Shown in pieces: positions 46,211-58,528 of a stretch of DNA of 64,000 bases (the first letter of the stretch is position 1; each line of letters begins with the position of its first letter). The translations under genes were made by a program, and so were the position numbers. This stretch comes from Casuarius casuarius (taxonomy: Eukaryota > Chordata > Aves > Casuariiformes > Casuariidae), in NCBI GenBank assembly GCA_003342895.1, contig PTFA01000364.1, positions 310,001 to 374,000 on the forward strand, in the 5' to 3' direction. The notes beneath the pieces were generated by a model. That model had not been told where the DNA came from and searched no databases. It was given only the letters and a program-made list of their open reading frames with translations.

Positions 46211-49200
46211 TCCTTATTCAGTGACTTAGTGACTCAACCATGACTGCATCCCCAACATGTGATGCCACTGTCACACCCAGCCTCATTGCAGGCACTGGGC
46301 ACTCACTGAATGGTGATAGTCTCTTTCAGGGCTCTGTCTTGGCTAAAGTCTTCAATGCGCTGAGATAGCTGCTCCTGACAATGCTATATGTCCTGTGGCA
46401 CATCACCATTGCTGCACAGTATCAGAGAGTCCCACACTGTCTTGAGCAGTGTTTCTGGGCCTTCTTTGCATCCTCTTCTGTGTAAACTGCCACATTACCT
46501 AGATCTCTGTTAGCCATGTTCTACCCTGACCACTTTTAAGAAATACAAAAAGAACAGCATAACTGCTACTAAAAAATGCAACTCAAATGTCATGGTAAGG
46601 GCTATATAGCAATTACATCAGGGACATGACGTTCTAAGACTCCACTCTTAATTCATCTCCTGGCATGTCACATGACCTCAGTCTAGTCAGTTCACAATCG
46701 AGGCTAAATGTATTGCCTCTGTTGATCTGTAAAGTTAGAAGATCCTTGAACTAGACAAATAATCTTAGTTATCGCTATATAAACATATTTACTTCCTCAA
46801 ATATTCAATCTACAGCCCAAAAATTGTTCAAGGACAAAGTACAGATGTGAATACATGCATATGTGGCAGACCATTCAGTCAAGTACAGTCACGCTCAGTT
46901 TATTCCTCTTTGCCTTCTCCTCATCCCATTCATGAAGAAAATTCAAGATGCTTTTCAGTACACTGGCTGTACAATCATAGCACAGTCTAAGCAAGCTAAC
47001 TCTGCAACTGGGAGCATGGGGCACCTGCATCCTAGATTCAAAAGAGGCAGCAATACATCAGGGCACTGACAAGTTAGACTGTCTCTAGATGCGAGGCAGA
47101 AGGGCTGTGCTGTGTTGTGACTTAGGTCAACATTAACTTGGAGGTCTTTTGGCTTTGCTCTATGGACCAATCTACTGCTGGAAAATCCTTAAGAAGGATA
47201 ACTTGCTAAACAGTTTTGTTTCTGCCTTGCCACTTTCAACCAAACATTTTCTATACTATTTCCCAAAGCCAGAGACAGAAGAGTCTATTTTAAGAATACT
47301 CCCGTTTTTTGCTTACCTAATGCAGATTTTTTTGTGCACATACTAAACCACTTGCCATTGGATGTACAATCAAGTATAAACTTAACTACCAGAGACAGTC
47401 ACCCCGTTTCCTCTGTGACCTCTACAACAAAGGTAGAAACAAAAAACGATCACTAAGACTTCAAATCGAACAGTTGATGCTACACAAAACACTGAAAAAG
47501 CACAGACGTCAGAAATAAAGCAGGACTAGCAAGCTTAAATGAAATGTGTTGGAATCATTTGTTTTTATGCATCACTTGTTTTATGTCTGATGAGTATTAC
47601 ATCTGTCCAAGTACATTTATGAGGAGGCAGCTCATGATTAACTTCTGGCCAAATGAATCCTTCCTTGGTGACAAGCAGTATATGGCAATTCCTCTGCTGC
47701 AGTAAAGATTTTCAAAGGCTATTTCCTCCATAAACTCTGTAGAAGTCTCTAGGGCAGAATGGTTTCTTAATTCATTTTCTAACATTCCTTGTAAGAAGAA
47801 AAAATGTTTGAAGAAGCTTAAGTATTCCTTTGATAAAGGTGGCAGTGGCTCCCACTTAATGGTAATGCAGTCATTTCACTGATTTTCAGAAAGGCAAAAA
47901 GCCTTGAAGACTACTCTTGTTAGAAAAAGACTAGCGTCCTTAATAAATACAGATTGTAAATCACTTTCCAAAATGCTTTTAGATTAAGCCTTTAGATTAA
48001 ATTAAGGCTTGGCTCACCTAATCCAGAGATCGGATGGGTTTTGTGCTGGGGGAAGCTGGCGAAAGTTCATTTAAGGAAGGTACTACATTTAAATCCATTA
48101 TTCTAAATTTATTTCTGAGTCAGACTTTCTGATTTTACTGTTGTTGCCATATATATGCATGTGTGTGAAAAGAATATCTACTGTGTGTATCTGAAAAGCT
48201 GAGACCTGGAGAATAAGCTATACAAATGGTGGAAAGACTTCAAAACATTCCATTCATATCTATCTTTATTTCCTTGTAAAGAATGAGACACTGACCTGTT
48301 GTTTCCTGAATAGCACCATATTAGAGGTAGAGCCTTTAGCAGTGACTATTAATGGGAAAATTAAAGAGTAAAAGAATCTGAGCATAAACTGTTTTCTTAA
48401 ACAGAAAGAATGAAATTCTGGCTGCAGTGAAATGATAGCATAGCTGCTGCTGACTTCAACAGAGTCACAGAAAGGAGGGAAGACAGTAAACCTTCATGAT
48501 CCCTCTTCATAACACAAGGATACATACCACAAAACTCAAAAAAGTAAAAGCAAAAGAAGGATAAGAAGGGCAAGGACTCCAGCTTACAGCTGACAGGCAA
48601 GAGCTTACAGCAGGATCCACGGAATTTCACTGCCTCATTTGTAAACAGGGCTGGGCTAAGCACACTGCTAGATCCCTAGCATCTTCAGCCCCAGTAGCGC
48701 CGACTAGTTCACCAACCACCATAGCTTCAGATTCAAATGACTGTGCTACTCACTCAGCACAGACTGAGTTCAGGAACTGCTTGAGAGAAAGCTGCAAGTT
48801 GGCCACTACTGCTGAAGCCCTCAGCCTTGAACACAGGAGTGCTCACAAGTGGAAAATACTAGGACTGCTGCCAGGAAAAAAAAGTTACCTGAAAGCTTAA
48901 ATGTTCATTTATACTACTAGTGGTGCAAGAAAGTGAGGTCACATGTTTAGATCTGATCCAAGTTTCTGCTGCAACTAAATGAAAGTGGATACTGAAAAAG
49001 TTCACTTAGTTGCTTGAAATATTCTGAATCACTCAGATGCAAATGATCTTAGTGCTGTTCAAAGACTGGATACTGGAGACTGGCAACAATTTTTTCAAAG
49101 TTTGGATCATTCTGTAGATCTCAAGTGTTGAAATGAAGTTTGATGAATAACTAAGAATGTGTATGAAATTCCAGTCTCCACCATACTACCTGAACAGATG

Positions 49201-52200
49201 TCTTCAGGGAAAACACTTTTGGGGAGACTTAAATAAAGATGTGGAAAACTAGTTTTAAAAGCACCCAGTTTCAAAAATTTAGTCATATATTTCCTTTCAC
49301 ATTTTAGAGAGTGGTGACCTGAAGGATCTTGCATTTTCTTATTTATTTGTTTATTTATTTTATTTTGGCAAGAAAGACCAAGTTGGAAATGGAATAATGG
49401 GTCCCAAGATCTTGGTCAAATCTCTACTAAGCATGTTGATGACACATGCCGAAAGAAAAAAAGTTGCACATTACCCTTTAGTGCAATGAATAGGTGCTAG
49501 ACAAAAACAAAAGCAGCTAAAAATAGGCACTTCAAATACATGGACGCAGACAGACAAAAGAGTAAAAAATTGCTGATATGTATAACACAGGTTTGCAGTA
49601 ATATGGGTGCTTAATGGGACTCTCAATTTCAAGAATTTTTGAATTATGAAGCACTGCCAAATTATTAGCTCACATATGTTAAATATATTGTCAGGTAGCT
49701 GTCCCCTGGTAAAACCTAATAAAAAATGACCATCTATTCCTGCAGCACGTGGCTTTGCAGCAAGAATGTAGAAAGAATGAGCTTTATGCCCACAGCTAAC
49801 AGTTAGATGGAAGAAAGTACCAACTATTTCACTTATAAAAGTCTAACTGAAAGCACAAGAACACATATCCGGTCTGGATTTCTTCCTTTTGGGACTTCCC
49901 TGCAGTAGAATTAAAGGCTACTGCAAATAATACAGAAGCCTATTCTGCTTGACACAAGGACAATGAAAGAGGCATGTGCTCAACTCTTCCAAATGAGAAA
50001 ATGCTCTCCAGTGACAACTCCAATGGTTTTTAGCTAGTGGGGATGTATGTCAACTGGTGGTGTAGGTGCAGTGTACTTCCTTTTCTGTGGTTATTTTGCC
50101 AGGTTTAGTGCTGGTAAAGAAAATAACTCAGACTTTACTGAGGTGATCGTTTGTAAAGTTCTGGTGGGAACAGACCCCACTGTCCCCAGTGGAAGAGCCA
50201 ACCGAAGATGTTTGCTTTCTTGCTAAGAAATGCAATATATTGAGGTTGCTACAGACTTGTTAGTCCCCAAGAACTGTGTAAAAACATTTAAGACATTGGA
50301 AGCTACTGACACAAGCTGATTAAGAACAAGAACCAAAATCAAATTCAAATAGATCACAGAAACATCTTACTGGGAACAGACTCATAACTGGAGGTGGCAG
50401 CAAACTGAGAAAACCATGCACAACAACTTCCTCATCTCAGCATGCTAGCGCTGTGTAAATGAATAATCGAGAAATAACTAAAACGGAAGAAAGATGGAAA
50501 TTCTCATATACCACTTTATGAAGGAGAACAGTCTGATTTCAACTTGAATTAACAGAGCCCATTCCAGCCAGTCATCTGCTGAACAGTGTTTTCAGGCATC
50601 AAGGTGTAAACAACTGCCAATAAGCCTATCAAATAGAAGAAAAACAGACTGAAAAACAGACTGTTTCTCTATTACAGGAACAAAGACATCACCAAGAATC
50701 AATAGCTTTTAGTCATCTCACTCATTTTTTTCAAAAGAGAGGTAATACACAATGTTCAATCCTGAAGTAGCCTGATGTACCTTTCACTTCACTGGGGTCA
50801 AGAGTTTTCACAAGGGCAGAATTCAGCAAGAAAAATGAACTGGCCCAAGTTACAAAACTATGTGCAACTAACCCAGGAACAAAGAACAAAAAGGAGAGAT
50901 TTTCAAGCTCATTCTCTAATTGCTGCGCATATGTCATATTCTATTTCTTTACCCCAAAAAAGGATTTTTACTTGCATAACCTCTCTCTCTCTTTCTCTTG
51001 GAGCAGCTGATACCTTCCATTCCCGATGTGGCTGTTCAGAATAGTTAGGGAATCAAATTAAAATAGCTACTCACATCAATAGTTTGGATTTTCTGGCCCT
51101 AAACGATAGGCTCTGCTTAGTGGTGCTAAGATTGGTACAAGATTTGAGAGGACCGTATTTGCAGTTTCCTAATTTTAGGTCTTCCCTGTGGACTATTCCA
51201 GCAGCCAAGAACTGAGAGAGAGAAAGAATTTCTCTGGCCATGCCTTATGTGGGCTGAATTCCCAAGCGACCAAGCTATAACTCTTTACAGTTGGTAAAGT
51301 TGTGCCAAGCAGCCCCAGAAAGACTGGGGTGGGGGAGGAATCCTGTCAAATAGACAGACGAATGAAGATGTTTTACACAGCTATTAGCAAAAGCTTCCCA
51401 AACTGTGTCTAATTCCAAAAGAATTTTTAATAACCCAATATCTATATGAATAGAAATCAGAAAGAGCAGTAACAGCCTGTTGTTCACTTAGTAAGTATTA
51501 CGGATTGCATGCTACCAAATTACATCAACTTTTTTCCCCTCCCTTAAAAGTTGGTGAATGACTCATTTATCTAACAAGAAAACAGAGGGAGTATACCATC
51601 TGATCACAGCTCATATATAATGCTACTATATGTTTATTAATATTCAATTTCATGGTATGGATTTAATGAGGACTAGATCACCCCATTTCTGGACAGGGAG
51701 ACCATTCCTTTACTCTGAAGAATCTTCACCACTTCTCACAATGCCTTACTAATCTTAACAATAGGAATTACTGTACTTGCAAATAAATTCCATCTCTCTG
51801 GTGTGAACACTTGGAATATCCAACTACATATAGAAACAACACAATAGCTTCATAAAGGGAACACTGCCTTCAGTATCAAAATACAGGCTGCAGACATTTT
51901 TGCTAAGATGGACTTCATTTTTTGAATTCATTTTTCATTTTTTGAATTTGGCATTCAGAACTTGGGCTGAAATCAGAAGAAACTGAAGGTAATCAATACT
52001 GTACCTTGGTAAATCAGGCCTGAAGCGCATAGTGCTAGTGGATGCACGAACAAGAGAACAGTGTGACTCTCAAGACCTAGAGTCTATCTTCAGCATGACA
52101 CTGGCCTGTTGGAGAGCAATCAAGGAATGATTTCATTGCCCATGATTTGGTTTTTCCATTAATAAAATAGGTCCGATATTTACCTCCTTTGAAAAGCACT

Positions 52201-55200
52201 TTTTGATTAGCTAATGAAAAGCACTATAGAAGAATCACTCAGCTCCCCTCCTCATACTGTGTTTGCACAGTAAGAACCACAGCTCCTAACTAGCCCACAA
52301 GGATTCTACAATAAAAAAAAAAAACAAAATCAGTATAACTATAATAATCACCAGCAAGGATCATCACTTAACCAGGACACCCATTGCTATATACTTGATC
52401 ATCAAAACCACAACAAAAAAGCAAACCCCAACCATCTGAAATCTAGTAGTCTTTGTGCAGCTTTACCTCATGTTGCAGCGCTAAAAGGAAAACAGGCTCT
52501 TTACAGAATCATCCATCCTACCCTCGTAATAACCAAGTTCTTCCTCGTGGTCTCCCATCCACACACTCATCATGTCCAAGCCTGCTTAACTGCTCCATAC
52601 GATGAAAGGCAAAGTTGTCAAGATCTTACTTTTCAATGAGAATTGGTCTGACTTCCCACCAAGTCATTATATATAAAGTGATACAAATTAGGTGGCAACG
52701 GATCCTTGGCGCTAACAACTTGGGCTGGATTTGAAATTGTGACCTGCTGTGCAATGCTTTATATCTCAGTCTAGTGAGTGGTTCCTCGTTTTTCCTGGGC
52801 TCAGATGTAAAGGAATATCATTATGGTGGTATTCGTCATAACATTTTTTCTTGCATCTTACCTTATTACGTAGGCATACATTGTCCATTACTACCATACC
52901 CTCAGCCAGATAGATGACTGTCTTTATAAATGTTCTGGAGACACCATCTGGCCAAGGCACATATTGATAATGGACAATTTGTATCTGCATAATGAGATCA
53001 GATTTAAGGGAAAAAACTACAACTAAGTAGCATGTGGATACTTTTATTCTTTAAGTCTGTACATACTAGTAGAGGACTAATGAGCTGCCACATCTGCTTA
53101 TTACTGGTTTGCATTTTGCATTATTGGATGAAAACTCATTAGAATTCATTGATGCTGATGCTGTACTCCCTTAATCAAGTATACTTCTTGCATGCTATAC
53201 AACAGTGGTTTTTATCTCATGGACCCCTGCAGACCCATAGATTTTCTTTTTCTTTTTGAATCTCTTAAAAGTAACCAGAAAGACCAGCAAGTATATGCCT
53301 ACTGTGCAACGACAAACATATAAGGCAATTGTAAATGAACTGTAAATGAAGAAACTACATACTAAAAAACAGTCAGAAAGTCACTACCACAGCATAGCAG
53401 GGCAGGGATCCCTTTAGGACAATTTAGTACATCTCCTAGTGGATGCAGGTGGAAGCTTCTGGAGAACATTTGGAAATTAAAAGTGAAAACACAAGACCAA
53501 ACCTGCTCAGTTTCCAAAGAAGTCTGAGCTTATTTCTGTCTTCTAGAAAATGCTGTACATAGCTGGACCCAAGGAGCTTCTCCAGTGTAGACTCACGCTA
53601 AATAATACACAGAACAGTTTCAATAATGTAATTTTCTAACTGTAGTGACTTTTTCAGTTCTAAACAAGGCCAAGTACTGCATCTTAGTGGATTTTCAGTC
53701 TTATTTGAAGCATCCTTATTTCATCTACTGGCTACTCCTGTATGATAACGAGCAAAGCAGTTTTTAATTCTTCTTGCAACCCAAGACGATTGAAGTGTAT
53801 ACCCTCAAAATTCTCCCTAAGATTTAGGAAAGTGCAGAAATATCTATGGATAAGAACAGAAACATTATTGCAACAGGATAGTCCAAACGCAGGTAAGGAG
53901 ATCAGCCAGCTGGTGCCCTTTTTCCCCTCTTCTTTCACCCCTTTGTCTACACAGGTACATACATACACAGAGAGTAAACCAGATGCTTTGTCAAAAATAA
54001 AAAATAAATTAAAAAAATTCATCCCTGCATCTGTTTTATGCATGCATAAGCATGTGCACACATAATTAAATTAAAAAGTGAGATTACACTTTCTGTCTCA
54101 GTAGATTCATAAGGATGCCTGGAGATTGCCATTACAAAGGTCAATGAAATTCATCGCTACGGAGAAGATAAAAAACATTTCAATGTCTAAGCATTATTTT
54201 CTTTTGTTAACATCTGCTTAACTAATTCATTGCAAATGGTCTGAGGAAAAGTTCCACCTTCTAATAGCTCCACATTTCCTCCTCAGACAAAGAGGAAATC
54301 AGAAAGTTCGAGTATCCTTAGAGACTTTAGAGAGGATTAATGATGGCAACAGTCAATTTCAGTATTTTGAAAGCTAAAGTCGAGACATTTCTTTTTTAAG
54401 AAGGAAAGATAATCCCAATTTTTCAGTGTCTGTCAATACAACAAGGAGAAGGAAACAAGAGCAAAATATTATTTTCACTTTGTTGGCCTCCCTGAACCCT
54501 GGCTGCTAAAGCTGCTTTTGCTATACTCTATACATACACTCAGTGATTAAAAGTAAGTTATGTGATGGAAGTAGTGCCGATTGGCTTCTGAAAACCTACA
54601 AGCAGAAGGCTCCTGTGCAAGAATCGTGCAAGAAGGCAAGCATTTTTTTTCCCCCAAATCACTTAATGGCATTCTTCTGTTTATGAAATGCTCAATTGTT
54701 GACTCTTCTATGAAGCTAACCTTCCTTATAATCCAAGTAGTGTTCGCAACAGTTTCAGTATCTGTATCTACAGCTCACCAGATATTTTGATAGCATATTG
54801 TCAGTTGTGTTTCTCAAATGTGTAGGTTGGGCTAGTTCTAACACCGAGACTAAAAAAACTTCACCCTGGAAGGATGTATTCTAAATTTTGCAGTGTCAGG
54901 GCCATGAGCACCCTACCCAGGGATTTTGCTGCCTGTGCTCAAGGCTAGCTTTGATATGGTGCAGCTGTGTGGCCTTGAATGTAACTGCTGTGAAAGGAGT
55001 TGTGTGAGAAAGAGCTGTTAGAAGCCTCCCCCACTTTCCCTCTGTAACTGCATTTAAGCTCTGGTTCTTGCTCTTTTGTCCTTGCCTGAACTACATTGCA
55101 GCTTATGCATGGCCATACACCTGATACATACATTGATCTACACCCTGACCCTCACGTGCTGATTTGATTTCCTGGCTTGACCTCAGATCTACCTCGTCAT

Positions 55201-58200
55201 TACGGGCTTGTCTGGTGATCACTGGACTATTGGCTGAACCTGGCTATTGTCACCAGATCCATTTTGCCCTCCTTGCAAGACCTGCACCCCTGGCCGCGGA
55301 CATCGCTGTCCTTGCCTACTTTGCTGTCACCCCTAGCTCTTGGCTCACCTTTCCTCATGGAGCAGCTCACTCTTTCTGCTCCCTGACATGCATAAATCTC
55401 ATGTTTAAGAGAGACAAAGGCTCCAAATTATTTACAGTGGGACCTGAAAGCCCAAGCTCAGTTAGCTAAATTGCTCTCTAAAGTACAAAGAATGACTGTT
55501 TTGAAGATTATAATCATTATTTGCAACTTTCTTTGGATCCCAAGGACCTAGTAACATTCAGATCAGAGCAAAGTGACTACATTAACACCACATAAAGCTA
55601 GAGAGGATGAAGGATAAACATACCAATAAATCCTTCTTTTTTTCCTATTTAATAAAGAAAAGGTGGCACATAAATATGCTGAAAAAGTTGAAGGTGAAGG
55701 CAGTCCCCTTTCAATAGGACAAAGACAAGAGAGACCCTCCAAAAAACTTTACTTCATTTTTTTTATTGCTGTTGAGTAGTAAAACCTCTGGGCCACATTT
55801 TCTCACAGAGGTATTTGAATGGTATTTAGTCCCTCATGTTCTATTAAGATCACTTCTAATGAGTGTTATTTTTTAAATATACACAGAGGACTGTTTTGTA
55901 ACTGCAAGAGGACATCATGAGGCAAGTGCATGATACTGTGAAAGCATTGCTTCATAGCTGGTAGGAGAATTCTGCTTCAAATGTCACCTTCCCTTTTCCA
56001 CAGTTAAAGAACAGCAATGTCGTAGCATGACAGTACATTAGTCAGTCATGAAATTTTTGCTGTGTTAGATAATCCTATGCCACTGAAGTTGTACTGCCGC
56101 TACTTGCAAGAAGGTTAATGGAAACAGATTTAGTCTAGATTGTACCTGATTGCAATTTGCAGATGCTTAAGAAAGTGAAGAGCCTTTCCCCCACTAATAT
56201 CATCAGCACAGGAGCTAGGCATGATCACTGACTGAAATACCTTGAAACTACGCCACAGAAGTTGGAAAACTCCAGGTAGGAATAGAAGCTACCAGAACAC
56301 AAAGTGATGCCATATAGGTAGCATATGGTGGCATGGAGGCAAGTATCAATCAATATTTCTTATTCCGAGTCCAGTACCAGAGTTTCTAGTATTATACTAC
56401 ATAATGTTTGATCTGGTAAGGCAATTCTTAAGTCCCCACCACTCCAGCAGCTTGTCTTTGACAACAGGTCAAAACCAGATGTATCAAAGAGAAGCATAAT
56501 AAGCAAAATACTCCCATGAAAGTTAAAGTATGTCAACTAACGCCCCAGAGACAGAGCCACAAAACAAATGAGATTTTCTTTTCCTCTGATATTAGACCAG
56601 TAGGTAGTCTTGTCATGCAGAAGCCCACACTCTCTTCGAGTCTTATTGGTGCTGATAGCATCTTGTAGCAGTCAATTTCACAGCCAAAGCATGCACCGTG
56701 ACCAGAGCATCTTGAGAACTTTCTGGGTTTCAAATGTTTTGCATCTTCCTTTGTTACATATTGTATAACAAGATGAAGAGAAATTACAGATTCACTTCTT
56801 TATAAAATGTATTCCATTTTTGTTTTATTCTTAAACTGTGTTATTCACTATTCGATTCATTTCTAGAACAAACAATTCCAGTCTTCTCAGGCTCTTCATT
56901 CTTGTTACATCTCTTTGAAATGAAGAACAAAGAAAACTTTCTCCTTCACACCAAAAGCGCCTTTGAAAAGAAAAAGGATCTTCTCTTCCTCTAGGGAGTG
57001 ACGGTATTTTATCCCACCTATCCCCAGTACAGATAAAGCTCTAACATAAGACATAGCATTGCACAAAGATAAACTGTAGATTGGACCTTCCACAACTCAT
57101 CTCACTATGACATACTCTCAATCAACCGTGAGCAATTACGACTTGGCCTGCAATCCCACCAACCTCTGCAATTCATTCCTCCAAAAGAGTTAAAGGTAAA
57201 TATATTTGCTTTGAGCGCAGACAAGTGATCACTGTCAATTTTTAAAGGCCTACAGTTTAAAAAATAAAACAGAAAACCAATTATTTCTTGCATTGTTAAT
57301 CCATACCAAAGTGATTGTTCCCTGCTTTTTTCATGCAGAAAAGCTGCTTAGCTTTGTTTGCTGACAAATACACACTCTATTGCTGACACTCAGTGAAAAT
57401 TCAGGGATCTTTTATATGGAATTGGATAGTTCTGTACCAAGGTCATGTGATTGGCTCCCTGCTGAAGCCAATATATCAAAGCAGGCAGTCGCTAGCCTGA
57501 GAGCAGAGTACAGCATCTATTTTCACATGGGACTCACTGTGTCGCTTGGCAGAATTCTGTTCTATATTAAGTGGGTAAGATAAACCAAAGCAACGAGCCC
57601 TGGAAGCCAAGTCTCTCTCTCGCTGTTACTGCATCCAGAGCTGAAATGCCAGCAAAATGAAACCTGTCCCATGCCAGGAAAGTGTATGCTGAACAAGCAT
57701 TTTGTGTGTTGCTTGGTCCTTTACTCTGATAAGGAAAGGGTAGGCTCAGCTTCATTAATAATTGAAATTAAATATGCATAAATTATATTCACTGAGACTA
57801 AGGAGAGGCTAAGCTGATCAGTGAGAAGTAATCCTCTGTAGCAATACATGTTTCAAAATGCCATATTCCAAAAATACTACTGTGTGCTGATATATAGTAT
57901 GCTACCGATTAAGAATCTATCCAAATTACAAACCTTTAAAGAGATAAAACCAAATTTCTTTCTCAATCCTAAACTGGCATGATCCAGAGAGAAAAAAAAA
58001 GGAAACAGAAAAATTATGCTGCAGAAACAGTAAGCCAGAGCTCTTGGGAGGGAGCAGTGTGCACTCATTAAAATGAATCTCAGAGCAGAAATTTTTTTTT
58101 CAAAGAAGAGAAAGTTTTCGTTTTTCTTCATCACTTATTAAAAAAAATAACAGACACTTCATGAAAATGTAGCTTTAAAAGGGAAATATTGCCAAGAAGC

Positions 58201-58486
58201 TTAGGTTTAACATTCAGTCTAGTAATAAAACTGACAGATGGAAGGAGAGGACAGAAATGAAATAAAGTGAAATTCAATAAAGAAAAATATGAAGAGATTC
58301 ACATTGATTATTCCTTCCTAATGCAGAAAAACAAAATGGGAGTTAAATGGCTTGGCAGCTGTTCCACATGGACAAATCTCGTTGGTCACACTGGGCACTA
58401 AATTGAATATTGAATTTGGATGCCAAGATGATAATCCTCCCAAAATGTAAAAATGGCAATCTCAGCTGATGACATATACACAAACA

Positions 58487-58528
58487 ATTTTTTTGTTTGG
58501 TTGGTTGGTTTTGGTTTTTTTGTTTTTA
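58487..58528. repeat. GTTT/GGTT-rich simple repeat
   Basis: T-run followed by (GGTT)n and further GTTTT words. Imperfect microsatellite. Confidence 0.8.

Larger units (their letters stand above)
45020..46520 (-). mobile_element. internally deleted CR1 retrotransposon
   Basis: Read on the minus strand from 46520 to 45020. An ORF1 relic includes a charged coiled-coil-like segment (about 46200-46100), an esterase-type segment IHVCTNDTVNGDL (45785-45745) and the ORF1 C-terminus (LTKCDKGIFASGLSNLARRA, about 45530-45465). Directly after it comes an early RT piece (GNYRP-like segment, then GNSQHGFTNGKSCLTNLI, about 45440-45100). The element then passes into sequence like the CR1 3' end near 45060-45020. 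The endonuclease and most of RT are missing. The SGNH-esterase ORF1 is an established CR1 feature. Stops and frameshifts make it inactive. Confidence 0.7.
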
